From the NCBI RefSeq assembly GCF_014194975.1, contig NZ_JACIAY010000005.1:62001-126000 (forward strand): 64,000 nt of DNA, written 5' to 3'. Both the position numbers and the translations under genes were made by a program. This DNA comes from Sphingomonas sp. BK580 (GTDB taxonomy: Bacteria; Pseudomonadota; Alphaproteobacteria; Sphingomonadales; Sphingomonadaceae). Of the stretch, positions 23,895-33,058 are shown piece after piece (the stretch's first letter is position 1; each line of letters opens with the position of its first letter). The notes beneath the pieces were generated by a model. It ran no database searches. It was not told the DNA's origin and saw only the letters and a program-made list of their open reading frames with translations.

Positions 23895-25174
23895 CGCATG
23901 GGGACGTACGGCATTCTCGAACCGAACGGTGCGACCTTGGCTGAGAACTCGCGCAGCACCAGGACGAGAGCCGCGGTCATGACCAGCGCACCGACGAACG
24001 CCCCACCGGTCAGGTGAAGCAGGAAGGTGGCGTACGAAAGGAAGGAGGCGATCTGCGCCAGAACCGCGATCCGCATCGCTCTTGGTGAGCCGGCGACCAT
24101 CGCGTAGGCGAAGGCAAGCACGTCCGCGAGGAAGAAGTAGCGGTTGTGCATCTTCGGCAGCAGGTACGGCACCAGCATCGCCCCCGTCAGCGCCACCAGG
24201 AGGACGCGCTCGGGATCGTCGAGCCGCCGACGGGAAGCGAGCGCGACCAACACCACGGCCGCGGCCGCGAGGAGCAGCCCGACGAGCACTCCCGGCACGT
24301 AGGGCAGCTCCGGTGCCAAGGCGCGGAGCACCTGCCACATGTTCGGCACCGATCGCGCGAGATCGTGAAAGTACGCGCCCTGATAGAGATAGAGCAGGGC
24401 GAGATCGCGTGCCGGGCGTCCGGCGATCCAGGCCGGCAGCATCATCGCGGCGTAAGTGGTCGGAAGCAGCGCGAGCGTCCACCAGCGGCCGCGCGCCGCG
24501 AGCAGCGTCGCGAGCAGCAGCGGCGCGATGAAGACGCCCTGCAGCTTGAACGATACCGCCACACCGGTCGCGAGCATCGCGCATAGTATGCGCCCTCGGG
24601 CAACTGCGCCGACCGCAAGTACCGCGCAGCCGGCGTACAGCGCGTCGCACTGGCCCCATGCAGGCCCGTTGGCCACGACCGTCGGCAGGCAGAGCGTCAG
24701 GACGCAGGCCCGACTGGCGGTCGGTGCGTCGACGCAGGCCAGCAGAAGCCAGCGCACGCAGAGGGCGAGAAACATCGTTCCGGCGATCGACACGAGCTTG
24801 ATCACCGCGAGCTGCCCAAGCGCGGGCGCCAGCAGAGTGCCGAGCGAGAGCAGGTACAGGTACGGCGGTGCGTATTCGGAGAACGCGTGGCCTAACGCGT
24901 CGAAGCGGCCGTGCGCGACGATGTAAGCGGTCCAATGCAGGAGGTGGTCCCGCACGTCCCCGTTGCTGAGCGGTACGCAGGCCAGGTAGACCAGCGACGC
25001 CAGAACGCCGAGAAGAATCGAGCCCCACTGAGGCCAGCCCACTGCGCAGTCCTCGGGCGGAGAGTTGCCGTCAACCCTACCCGGGTCCACCTCAGCCGCC
25101 GCGCCGCACCGCTGGAACTGCACGGGGGAATCGGGGTCGTCCAGGTACGATCCAGTTTTCACGGGAGCGCTCAT
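23837..25174 (-). CDS. Gpi18-like membrane mannosyltransferase (GT-C fold)
   Basis: A 445-residue polytopic membrane protein with about 10 helices starting near residue 53, after a soluble N-terminal tail. Features of the Gpi18-like mannosyltransferase group (COG5542, GT-C) are an acidic loop after the first helix ('GDVRDHLLHW' and then 'FDALGHAF'), 'GPAWGQCDALYAGC' (WGQxDxxY), 'VSFKLQGVFIAPLL' (K-x-Q), and 'LPKMHNRYFFLADVLAFAYA' (PKMHxRYF). Such enzymes use polyprenyl-phosphate sugars as donors on the outer face of the membrane. At the end of the lipid/glycan locus it could glycosylate the flipped product; the sugar identity is not known. Confidence 0.83.
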   Translation of the reverse strand: MSAPVKTGSYLDDPDSPVQFQRCGAAAEVDPGRVDGNSPPEDCAVGWPQWGSILLGVLASLVYLACVPLSNGDVRDHLLHWTAYIVAHGRFDALGHAFSEYAPPYLYLLSLGTLLAPALGQLAVIKLVSIAGTMFLALCVRWLLLACVDAPTASRACVLTLCLPTVVANGPAWGQCDALYAGCAVLAVGAVARGRILCAMLATGVAVSFKLQGVFIAPLLLATLLAARGRWWTLALLPTTYAAMMLPAWIAGRPARDLALLYLYQGAYFHDLARSVPNMWQVLRALAPELPYVPGVLVGLLLAAAAVVLVALASRRRLDDPERVLLVALTGAMLVPYLLPKMHNRYFFLADVLAFAYAMVAGSPRAMRIAVLAQIASFLSYATFLLHLTGGAFVGALVMTAALVLVLREFSAKVAPFGSRMPYVPMRQRRFDAAGATSHPQKRAT

Positions 25175-25554
25175 GGCGGGGTGGGCTCACCGCGTCCACC
25201 CTTCGCCGACCATTCAGCCAGGCTCGGCATGGAGGGAAGGCGCTCGTCCCTTCCGGCGTCGCAGGCTGACGCGCATGTTCCGTTCGAGTTGAAGAGTCGG
25301 CTCATTCCGGCGCTCCCGAAAGAGGGTGTCGGAGCGAAGACGAAGTCGCCAGGCGGAAACCTTGGGGAAGCTGACCTCCTGACGACCATGGCAGCGACTG
25401 CCGACTGCCTGCTTGCCTTGGTCGTCCAGGCGCGCGGACGGCCAGGAGGAGGCGTGTCTAGGTGCTTTCGCACGAGTCGATCGCCCTGGCGCAGGGGGCC
25501 TCGAGCCCTTTATCGACACGGATGCGCTCTTTACGGCCCAACGTCGTGAGGTCG
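25175..25554. other. intergenic region, no gene seen
   Basis: 380 bases between two minus-strand genes. Plus- and minus-strand frames (about 60-115 codons) run through but lack domain features or ribosome sites. The promoter of the Gpi18-like gene should be here. Confidence 0.45.
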
Positions 25555-26562
25555 TCACGTTCGCAGACCGAACGCCTGCATGACGCCGACGTGGTCAGAA
25601 AGCCTTCGTCCGTCTGCCAGCGAGCCGAAGCCTTTGGCAGGGCCCGACGGGGTTGAAGAACCTCGGTAGAAGATGATCGTCTTGGATCTCGCGACCGACG
25701 GCACGCTCGCGACGACCCGGCACGTCGCGCCGCACACCGCCTCCGACGCGCCGACCGCCATGCGGTCTAAGTCGCCCAGAGCGGCAGTCAGGTAGATCCG
25801 GCGGGCCGGATCGTTACCGACGTTGAAGTCTCCAGCAAGCACGACGGGAGAGCCGGTGCCGCCGAGGGTTCGTACGGTCTTGCTCACGAGATCCACCTGC
25901 GAGCGATATGCCTCTAGACTGCGAGCATCGTCGACCCTCGAAGCCGTGCGCGAGTTGAGGTGGGTGTCGACCACGATTAAAGGATCCTTGCGACCAGGAG
26001 CGCGCAGCGCGACCGCGAGGATGCCCTTGTTTGCTAGGCAGTCGAAGCCGGCGCAGGCGTACCGGGGAAAGGGCATCCGCTTCGTCCAAAGGATCGGAAG
26101 ATCCGAGAAGATGGCGAGACCGCTATCCTCCCAGGCCCCCTCGGTCTCTCCCTTGAGGACCCGACCTTCCGTGAGAAACGCGCGTTCGCCGTTCGAAGCA
26201 GGGGTCGGCGAAACCATGCCGGCGCTTGGGCCGTAGGCCACGTAGCGGTAGCCGGCAGCAGTTCCGATCGCCTTCTGCGCGGCGCCAAACGCCTCCTGGA
26301 CCGCTACGATCTGCGGCTGCTCGCCTTGTCTCCGCAAGGCTCGCAGCTGCGTAGCGATCTCCTCCGCTGCTTGGGCACGTCCATGCGTGAGCGGCCACGG
26401 CAAGCCCTCGACGTTGTACGACAGCAGCGTCACCGCTCCGCCGACAGGCTTCGCTCGCGGCTCCGGTGGGCGGCGATCCCCGATTTCGCCGCTTACGGAT
26501 AAGGTGGCGAGCAGCGATCCCGCCGCCATCGCGCCAAACCAAGCCTTCCGCCCCAACCCCAT
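25555..26562 (-). CDS. secreted endonuclease/exonuclease/phosphatase (EEP) family protein
   Basis: A 335-residue exported protein of the DNase I-like/EEP superfamily, which hydrolyses phosphodiesters in nucleic acids, sphingomyelin or inositol phosphates. After the signal peptide (residues 1-26, 'AWFGAMAAGSLLATLSVS'), 'LLSYNVEGLPWP' supplies the metal-binding Asn, 'VAVQEAFG' the Glu, 'VVDTHLNS' the His/Asn, 'LAGDFNVGNDPA' the catalytic Asp-Phe-Asn, and 'LSDHVGV' the terminal Asp-His. All core residues are therefore intact. The layout resembles secreted sphingomyelinase C-like EEP proteins. GGAGG lies seven bases before ATG 26562; an upstream in-frame ATG is rejected. Four cysteines ('CAGFDC', 'CGATC') suggest periplasmic disulfides. 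Confidence 0.9.
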   Translation of the reverse strand: MGLGRKAWFGAMAAGSLLATLSVSGEIGDRRPPEPRAKPVGGAVTLLSYNVEGLPWPLTHGRAQAAEEIATQLRALRRQGEQPQIVAVQEAFGAAQKAIGTAAGYRYVAYGPSAGMVSPTPASNGERAFLTEGRVLKGETEGAWEDSGLAIFSDLPILWTKRMPFPRYACAGFDCLANKGILAVALRAPGRKDPLIVVDTHLNSRTASRVDDARSLEAYRSQVDLVSKTVRTLGGTGSPVVLAGDFNVGNDPARRIYLTAALGDLDRMAVGASEAVCGATCRVVASVPSVARSKTIIFYRGSSTPSGPAKGFGSLADGRRLSDHVGVMQAFGLRT

Positions 26563-26759
26563 GCGACCGTCCTCCAAGATCGGAGGTGTACGCATCATAT
26601 CATGACCCAATCCGGTACCTTGGATTACAAGACCGTCATTCAGCCCACCCCTTCCAACGACGGCCGGCGTGCGGCGGCTCTCTCTTCTTGGAACTTAGGG
26701 GTTCGGCGCGGAGCAGGCCTCGTCGCTGCTTCGCGCAAGTCGCGCGCCGCCGACGGCGC

Positions 26760-27869
26760 TCAGTCGATCCAGTGCGACAGCGCATCAAAGAGAACTTCTA
26801 CGTCCTCGAGCGTCGTCCCGGGGTGAGGAGCGATGCGCATGACCTCGGCGAGACGCCTGGAATCCATGTCAAGGGGCGCGTACTCACGCGTCGGAACGCT
26901 CACGGTCACGCCGGCTCTGGCGAGATCCGATGCGGCCTTCGCCACGTCGAAACCCGCCAGCGTTACGAAGTCGGCGAGTCTTGCTCCGCGCTCGACGACG
27001 TATGCGCGAGTAGCCGCCGCCGCTCGCCGCCTTATGTCGTCCGCGATCGCGGCCATCCGAGCGCTGCGCTCACTCTCCGCAGCTTGGTACGAAAGCAGTG
27101 CGGCAGCGAGCCCGACGCGGCCAGCCAGGTTGGCTTCACCCGTTTCATAGCGACGGGCATCGGTGCGGCCCGCTCCGAACTGATCCGGCATGAACGGCCG
27201 AGTGGCGTCCAGAAAGCGCCGTGAGGCGTAGAGAACGGCCGTCCCTCGCGGCCCCCCAAGCCACTTCCGCCCGCTCGATACGAGGCCGTCGCACCGCAGC
27301 GAGGCCACGTCCACTGGTCGTTGGCCGACGACTTGGCAGGCGTCCACGAAATAACAGGCGCCGAGCTCCGCTGAGAGCGCGCCGACGTCCTCTGCGGGAT
27401 TCACGACGCCGCACGTGGCAGGAATCCATGTCAGCACGACCAGCCTGGTTCTCGGGTCGGCACTTCGCCGTGCCGCCGCAACGTCGACCACGCCTGCGTC
27501 GTCGACGGGCATGACATCGACGACGACGCCGGACAGGCTTGCCAGCATGGCCAGCGTCCCGCCCCAGCAGGTACGATCGACGAGGACGTGGTCGCCAGGC
27601 TTCAGGTCGACGGACTGGATCAGAGCCTGGAGACCCCTGTTCCCGCTCTCGACGAGCGCGATCTCGTCCGCGTCCGCTCCGAGCAGCTCCCCCGCCGCCG
27701 CATAACCTCTCGCCACGGCATCCATGGATCGTGCAGCCGCGGCCGGCGCACCGAGTTCCGCTTCGAGGCGAAGGTGGGCCATCGTACTTCCAAGCACCTC
27801 GGCGGACATCAGGCCCGATGCCGCCGTTGCGAAGTAGCGGCCTGGGTGCGAGACGGCGTCGTGAGCCAA
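26760..27869 (-). CDS. class V aminotransferase (PLP-dependent, NifS/CsdA-like fold)
   Basis: A 369-residue PLP enzyme of fold type I, class V. The cofactor Lys is in 'SSGRKWLGGPRGTAVLY' (about 207-223), preceded by 'YFVDACQVVGQRPVDV', which holds the PLP-binding Asp and Gln. The C-terminal 'RIAPHPGTTLEDVEVLFDAL' is typical of isopenicillin-epimerase-like/cysteine-desulfurase-like members. The active-site Cys loop of cysteine desulfurases is not evident, so an aminotransferase, lyase or epimerase role is more likely. The best start is TTG 27869, with AGAGGA eight bases upstream; longer in-frame versions add an Arg-rich, non-homologous extension. Monocistronic; the substrate is unknown. Confidence 0.87.
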   Translation of the reverse strand: MAHDAVSHPGRYFATAASGLMSAEVLGSTMAHLRLEAELGAPAAAARSMDAVARGYAAAGELLGADADEIALVESGNRGLQALIQSVDLKPGDHVLVDRTCWGGTLAMLASLSGVVVDVMPVDDAGVVDVAAARRSADPRTRLVVLTWIPATCGVVNPAEDVGALSAELGACYFVDACQVVGQRPVDVASLRCDGLVSSGRKWLGGPRGTAVLYASRRFLDATRPFMPDQFGAGRTDARRYETGEANLAGRVGLAAALLSYQAAESERSARMAAIADDIRRRAAAATRAYVVERGARLADFVTLAGFDVAKAASDLARAGVTVSVPTREYAPLDMDSRRLAEVMRIAPHPGTTLEDVEVLFDALSHWID

Positions 27870-28295
27870 GGGAGTGTTCCTCTGTGGTGGACACGGGCGA
27901 CGTAGAGCTTCCACGTCGGTCGAGCGACGCAAGGACGCGGAGCCGTCCTTGCGAAAAGCGGCAGGCTGACCTCCCGCCCTCCCCCGGAGGCGTCCACGAG
28001 CGAAGGATTCGCCGGCCATCCCCTGAGGATCAACCACCCGAACGCGTTGCGTCGACCCAGCCGCAATCGGCTCGTTCGGCCAAAGACGGTGCGTTGAGCA
28101 CTACCGCGCGAACAGCGGCCGTTCGACAATCGTCGACGTCACGACGGCCGCGGTCGCGCCAAATGCCTGCGACGAGTGAAGGACCTTCAGACCGTTCATA
28201 GCAGCGTTGAAGGAGGATCCACTATCGAACGACCGGTCAGGGTCCCGACGGGGGTCGGCCAGAGGAACCCGCTACCCGTGACCGCGCCGCGCACC
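27870..28295. other. intergenic stretch, no gene seen
   Basis: About 425 bases between the aminotransferase start and the end of the SDR gene. Open frames on both strands are Arg/Pro-rich overlaps without domain signal. No RNA gene or repeat recognised. Confidence 0.45.
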
Positions 28296-29015
28296 CTACC
28301 AAGGCACTTCTTGCTGTTCGAAGTAGAAGCGGCCCGACGGACCGTCGGAACCCAGTGTGGCCAGCCAGACGATCCCGGCGGCCGCCTGTTCGACCGTGCG
28401 ATAGCCGGTGTGGCCGTTGAAGTCGGTTGCGGTATAGCCCGGGTCGACCGAGTTGACCTTGATTCCCGACGCGCTCAGCTCCCTTGCGAAGGCGACGGTG
28501 ACCGCGTTGAGCGCCGTCTTGGAGCTGTTGTAGCCCAGCAGGTTGATGCGGTGGAACGGATGCTCCGGGTCCGAAAGCCATCCAAGCGACCCGAGACCGC
28601 TGCTGACCATGACGACCGCGGCATGGTCGGAGGCCTTCAGCAAAGGCAGGAACGCCTGCGTGACGCGGATCGGTGCGAACACGTTCGTGTCGAATACCGC
28701 TCGGACGTCTTCGAGCGGCTGTGCGCTTGGCGCGGCTGCGGAGGCGCCGGCGATGCCGGCATTGTTGATCAGAAGGTTCAGGCTGCCGACGCGCTCCCGG
28801 ACCGTCGCGGCCGCGCTCGTCACGCTGTCCGGGTCCGTGACGTCGATGCTCAACGCCGTCGCGTCGATCCCCTCCCCTCGCAGCCGATCAGCGGCGGCGG
28901 CGCCCTTCTCCGGGTCGCGGCTGCCCAGCCATACTCGATACCCGCCGCGTCCGAGCTGGCGAGCGGTTTCGAAGCCGATGCTCCTGTTCGCACCAGTTAT
29001 CAGGGCAGTCCTCAT
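28296..29015 (-). CDS. SDR family oxidoreductase
   Basis: A 239-residue classical short-chain dehydrogenase/reductase. The cofactor loop is 'TGANRSIGFETA' (TGxxxxIG), 'LINNAGIAG' is the NNAG motif, and the catalytic set is Ser in 'VMVSSGLGSLG', Tyr and Lys in 'GYNSSKTALNAV' (YxxSK). 'VDPGYTATDFNG' matches the PGxxxT block. It closely resembles carbonyl-reductase-like bacterial SDRs that reduce reactive carbonyls with NADPH. ATG 29015 follows AAGGA at eight bases. It is divergent from a LysR regulator 110 bases away, which probably controls it. Confidence 0.93.
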   Translation of the reverse strand: MRTALITGANRSIGFETARQLGRGGYRVWLGSRDPEKGAAAADRLRGEGIDATALSIDVTDPDSVTSAAATVRERVGSLNLLINNAGIAGASAAAPSAQPLEDVRAVFDTNVFAPIRVTQAFLPLLKASDHAAVVMVSSGLGSLGWLSDPEHPFHRINLLGYNSSKTALNAVTVAFARELSASGIKVNSVDPGYTATDFNGHTGYRTVEQAAAGIVWLATLGSDGPSGRFYFEQQEVPW

Positions 29016-29125
29016 TCGCGCGGTCCTTGCTCAACGGACGGCTCCGGCGCCGCCTCGTTCGGCCTTGCATGTGCTCCCCTCGAGGCTCGTTGATAATTCC
29101 TGCCCGTTCGAACAGGGTGATCGTC
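29016..29125. promoter_or_regulatory. divergent SDR/LysR control region
   Basis: The 110-base region between the divergently transcribed SDR and LysR genes should hold both promoters and the LysR-binding site. A symmetric block around TTCGAA, CCTGCCCGTTCGAACAGG (29099-29116), has partial dyad symmetry and lies just before the LysR start, a position compatible with autoregulation. Confidence 0.4.
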
Positions 29126-30049
29126 ATGCCGAACAGTGGTGACGATCTCGGGCTGGACGACATGTCGGTCTTCCTCGCCGTCGTCGAGGAGCGCGGCTTC
29201 CGGGCCGCGTCCAAGCGGCTCCGCCTCTCGCCGTCCACCGTCAGCGACAAGATCTCGGCGATCGAGCGACGTCTGGGCGTGCCGCTGCTCACGAGAACGA
29301 CCCGCAGCGTCATGCCGACCGAGGCGGGAAGGGAGCTGGCATCGAGGCTGGCGGGCGTGTTCGCCGAGGCTCGTGCCGCCCTTCAGGACGCAGCCAACAG
29401 CAAGAACGACGTGCGCGGCCTGCTCAGGCTGAACGTGACCGGAGCCGTCATGGTCGACATTCTGCCGCCGCTGCTCGACCGCTTCCTCCATCTGCACCCG
29501 CACGTGCGCGTGGAGATCGTGGTCGAGGATCGTCTCGTGGACGTCGTCGCCGCCGGGTGCGACGCGGGCATTCGCTACGGCGAGCACCTCGCTCAGGACG
29601 TCGTGGCGGTCCCGATCGGACCTGCTATCCAGAGGTTGGCGTACGCTGCGGCTCCGTCCTACCTCGAAGCCTGGGGAACGCCGCTCCGGCCGGAGGACGT
29701 GAACAACCATGCGGCGATACGCCTCCGCTTCTCGAGCGGCGCGCTCGTGGATTGGGAATTCGAGCGAGGCGGCGAGAGCACGACGATCGATGTCCAGGGT
29801 CGGCTGACGGTCGGCGTCGACGCGGTCCCCGCCGCCATCCAGGCGGCGCGCGATGGGCATGGGATCATCGGGACGTTCGAGAACTGGCTAGTTCCATGCT
29901 TCGACGATGGGTCCCTGCTCCCGGTCCTGGAGGACTGGTGGCCAGCGTTTGGAGGGCCGCAGCTGTACTTCTCCAGCCGTTTCGTGCCGACACCTCTGCG
30001 CGCGCTGATCGACCTCGTGACTGCTGATCACCGCATGCGCGAGCCATGA
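29126..30049 (+). CDS. LysR family transcriptional regulator
   Basis: A 307-residue LysR-type regulator. The N-terminal winged helix-turn-helix spans about 10-68 ('DMSVFLAVVEERGFRAASKR', 'LSPSTVSDKISAIERRLGVP', 'LLTRTTRSVMPTEAG'), followed by the effector-binding domain (about 95-300). The sequence is nearest to the group that represses or activates an adjacent SDR or quinone reductase. ATG 29126 is chosen because it lies 10-20 residues before the HTH as usual and follows AGGGTGA. The upstream extension overlaps the control region. It is divergent from the SDR gene, its likely target. Confidence 0.93.
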   Translation: MPNSGDDLGLDDMSVFLAVVEERGFRAASKRLRLSPSTVSDKISAIERRLGVPLLTRTTRSVMPTEAGRELASRLAGVFAEARAALQDAANSKNDVRGLLRLNVTGAVMVDILPPLLDRFLHLHPHVRVEIVVEDRLVDVVAAGCDAGIRYGEHLAQDVVAVPIGPAIQRLAYAAAPSYLEAWGTPLRPEDVNNHAAIRLRFSSGALVDWEFERGGESTTIDVQGRLTVGVDAVPAAIQAARDGHGIIGTFENWLVPCFDDGSLLPVLEDWWPAFGGPQLYFSSRFVPTPLRALIDLVTADHRMREP

Positions 30050-30299
30050 CGAGACGTCGGCGGCGCGAAGTCGTCCGAGATCATCAGCCCTTCGGGCAAG
30101 CCGGTGCGCCGTTGCGGAGGGATCCGCCAATTCGCTCCTCGTCCCCGATGTGCAAGGTCGGAGGGCACATAATAGTCGGCGTCGGCTGTGGCAGGACGAC
30201 GGCCGGTGACATCGAAAGTGTGGGCGGACGCGCGGTCCGCCCACCTGCCAACTTACCTACGCGTCTCCTCGTCCGGCAAGCTTCGCCGTCCAACGTCGA

Positions 30300-32603
30300 T
30301 CATGCCGCCTTTGCCTCGAACGCCTGATCGAGGAAAGTCGCGAGCTGGTTGAGCGTGAACGGTTTCTCGAGGACCGGACGCCCGTTCTCCACGAGCCCGC
30401 TCAGAGCGACGTTCCGACTGTACCCGGTCGCGTAGACCACCTTCAGATCGGGACGCGTCTTCGACACCGCCTCGGCCAGTTCGCGACCGTTCATTCCTGG
30501 CATCACGACGTCGGTGAACAGCAGATCTACGCGCGAGGTCGACGCCAGCCGCTGCAGCGCCTCCTCTGCTGACGACGCATGGATGACGTTGTAGCCCAAC
30601 TCCCGAATGCCGCGCACGCTCGCCTCGCGGACCGCGTCATTGTCCTCGACGACGAGCACGGTCCTCTCCTTGTCGGCCGTGTCCAGTTCGCGGAATGCGG
30701 CCGATGCCTCCTCGAACCGCATCGCCTCGTAGCGGGGCACATACAGCCGGACCGACGTGCCGACGCCCTGCTTGGAGTCGATCCGCAGGTAGCCGTTCGA
30801 CTGCCGGAGGAAGCCATGGACCTGGCTGAGGCCGAGCCCGCTGCCCTTGCCGACCTCCTTGGTCGTGAAGAAGGGATCGATCACGCGGTGCAGGAGGTCG
30901 GCGGGAATGCCGGTTCCCGTGTCGCTGACGGTGAGCACCGTGTAGTCGCCGGCGGCGATGCGCTCGCGCGCCGCGCTGGCCTCGTCGTCCACGGTGACGT
31001 TCGCGGTCTCCACCCTCAAGGTTCCGCCGCCTGGCATCGCGTCTCTCGCGTTGATGGCGAGGTTCACCAGCGAGCTTTCCATCTGAGAGCGATCCAGGCA
31101 GCTCGGCCAGAGATCCCCGGCCAGCCGCAGGTCGACCCTGACCTTCTCGCCGAGAGTCCGCTGCAGCATGTCCCGCATGCTGAAGAGCAGATCGTTGAGA
31201 TCGATCCGTTGCGGCGAGAGCGACTGCTGCCGTCCGAACGCGAGCAGCTGCCTCGTCAGCGCCGCCGCCGACTCGGCGCCTGACAGCGCATCGGTAAGCA
31301 GCCGGCGGACGTCGCCAGTCCCCTGCTCCTGCTTCCTCACCGCGAGCTCGACGCTTCCGATGATGACGGCGAGCATGTTGTTGAAGTCGTGGGCTATGCC
31401 GCCGGTGAGCAGGCCCACGGCTTCGAGCTTCTGCATCTGCCGCAGCTGCGCCTCGACCGCCTCCCTTTCCTTGGCCTCGTTCTCGAGGCGCATGTTCGCA
31501 TGCGCCAGCTCGCGCGTCTCCTCCGCCACCCGGGCTTCCAGCGTCTCGTTCAGGTGGGCGAGGTCGGCCGCATGCTGGTCCCGCTGGGCTGCCTGTTCGC
31601 GCAGGAGCAGCGAGACCTTCTCTAGCGCGTCCTCGACCTCGCGGATCTCGCGTATGGCCGACCGTCCGAGCACGGGATCTCCGCTGCCCGAAAGCGCCTC
31701 CGCGCTCTCCCTCATCCGCTTCAGGGATCTCGACATGGCGCGCCCGAGCAGGGCCGCCGCGAAGAGGCCGAACAAGGTCGTGGCCAAACCGAACGCGATG
31801 ATGCGGTCGCGTGCGCGGTCCGTCGCCTTCGAGAAGGCGCCGCTCCGCGGTCCACGCAGGGCTATGCGGAGCGGCGACATCCTAGACATGGCCGTCGCAT
31901 GCGGACCTTCGCGAGGCACCGTCGGCCCGACCGCCGATGCGATCCTCCCCGCTCCGTCCACCAGCTGCACCAGCCATGTCCGATCCGAGTTCGGCGGGGT
32001 TATCGAGGCGAGAAGCCTGGACGGCTGCAACGTGGTGCTGAGAACATACTCGACCCGACCGCGACTGAAGACGGGAACGCTGACCCAGACGAGGTTCTGC
32101 CGCGACGCGCCGTCTCGTAGCACCGTCGAGACGCGCGGACGACCCGAGCTAGTGACGTCGTTCACGTGCGGCGACCCGCCTGCCGCCCCTTGCGGCAGCG
32201 CATTGCCGAGCCTCGTGTCGAGAAGTCGCCTTCCGTCGGCATCCTGCAGCACGAGACCGTATTCCTGTCCCTGAACGGCTCGAAGCGCCTGGGACCTGAA
32301 GCCGGCCAGATCGCCGTTCTCCAGGAGAGGCGACGTCGACAGCGCCTGCCCGACGGCGACGAGGCTCGAGAGCTTGCCATCGAGCAGGACCATGAGACGA
32401 TCCGCCGCCCCCTGGGCGCGAGACGCGGTCTGGGACTGCTGATCGGCGACGAGCTGATGCAAGAGCAGCGCCGAGCATAGGATCGTAGGAAGGACTGTAC
32501 CGAGACAGAGCATGGCGACGTAGCGCCAGATCGGCTGGCCGGGCCTCCTCACGACCATCGCTCCGAAGCCGTCGCGCATCGGAGACACTCTGGTACCGCC
32601 CAC
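30300..32603 (-). CDS. hybrid sensor histidine kinase/response regulator
   Basis: A 767-residue membrane-bound hybrid kinase. Order: TM1 (about 28-49), periplasmic sensor (50-270) of the double-Cache type in outline, TM2 ('IIAFGLATTLFGLFAAALLG', about 275-295), HAMP-like linker (about 296-345), coiled coil (345-400), HisKA with H in 'GGIAHDFNNML' (about 410), HATPase_c with N-box 'NLAINARDAMPGG', G1 'DTGTGIP' and G2 'GKGSGLGLS', then a receiver (about 645-765) with phospho-Asp in 'LLFTDVVMPGMNG' and Lys in 'LEKPFTL'. No DNA-binding output and no separate response regulator next to it, so signal passes in trans. The start at GTG 32603 follows GAGAG; ATG 32579 is an alternative. Confidence 0.93.
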   Translation of the reverse strand: MGGTRVSPMRDGFGAMVVRRPGQPIWRYVAMLCLGTVLPTILCSALLLHQLVADQQSQTASRAQGAADRLMVLLDGKLSSLVAVGQALSTSPLLENGDLAGFRSQALRAVQGQEYGLVLQDADGRRLLDTRLGNALPQGAAGGSPHVNDVTSSGRPRVSTVLRDGASRQNLVWVSVPVFSRGRVEYVLSTTLQPSRLLASITPPNSDRTWLVQLVDGAGRIASAVGPTVPREGPHATAMSRMSPLRIALRGPRSGAFSKATDRARDRIIAFGLATTLFGLFAAALLGRAMSRSLKRMRESAEALSGSGDPVLGRSAIREIREVEDALEKVSLLLREQAAQRDQHAADLAHLNETLEARVAEETRELAHANMRLENEAKEREAVEAQLRQMQKLEAVGLLTGGIAHDFNNMLAVIIGSVELAVRKQEQGTGDVRRLLTDALSGAESAAALTRQLLAFGRQQSLSPQRIDLNDLLFSMRDMLQRTLGEKVRVDLRLAGDLWPSCLDRSQMESSLVNLAINARDAMPGGGTLRVETANVTVDDEASAARERIAAGDYTVLTVSDTGTGIPADLLHRVIDPFFTTKEVGKGSGLGLSQVHGFLRQSNGYLRIDSKQGVGTSVRLYVPRYEAMRFEEASAAFRELDTADKERTVLVVEDNDAVREASVRGIRELGYNVIHASSAEEALQRLASTSRVDLLFTDVVMPGMNGRELAEAVSKTRPDLKVVYATGYSRNVALSGLVENGRPVLEKPFTLNQLATFLDQAFEAKAA

Positions 32604-32854
32604 GCAGCTCTCGACATCGAAGAAGCCACCTCAATCATCGCCCATCCCCGAGGGATCCTTCCACCCTCATCTCCGGAAGCTGTCCCAAATTTGGTTAACG
32701 GATCCTAAAGCGACCTGGGCCGCCCGGAGAGCGCTCCGGCTCGAGTCCACGGGTTCAGTCATCCGGAGGCCCGAGAGCGACTGACAACCTGCAGAGCTTG
32801 TCGGCTTCAAGATGCCCGCGCTCTGGACGTATCCTCGTTGATGCGTCCACCCGC

Positions 32855-33058
32855 CTAGATCTCGGAGGGCTCGTCGTTCGTCACGACCTCGTACTGCACG
32901 ATCTGGTACGCGGGATCGGCCAGCGCGGCGTGCTCCCAGTTCCGGCTGCCTGCCCGGGCCACCCGCATGACCTTGCCGGATCGCAGGCGGACCCGGACGC
33001 GCGTCTCGAAAGGGAGCGGCCTCCCCTCCCCGGCATGGTCGATCCATCCGTCCCGCAT
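32855..33058 (-). CDS. small conserved protein resembling phage-type 'GWI...W' proteins
   Basis: A 67-residue protein with a beta-rich layout: 'DGWIDHAGEG', 'PFETRVRVRLRSGKVMRVAR', 'NWEHAALADPAYQIVQYEVV'. This pattern (W-I, P-x-x-T-x-V-x-V-R-x-R-x-G, W-x-H, I-V-x-Y-x-V) is found in small proteins encoded by phages and islands of alphaproteobacteria, function unknown. The start is well set by AGGAGG before ATG 33058; the upstream in-frame extension is Arg-rich and spurious. Isolated between the histidine kinase and CorA. Confidence 0.65.
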   Translation of the reverse strand: MRDGWIDHAGEGRPLPFETRVRVRLRSGKVMRVARAGSRNWEHAALADPAYQIVQYEVVTNDEPSEI

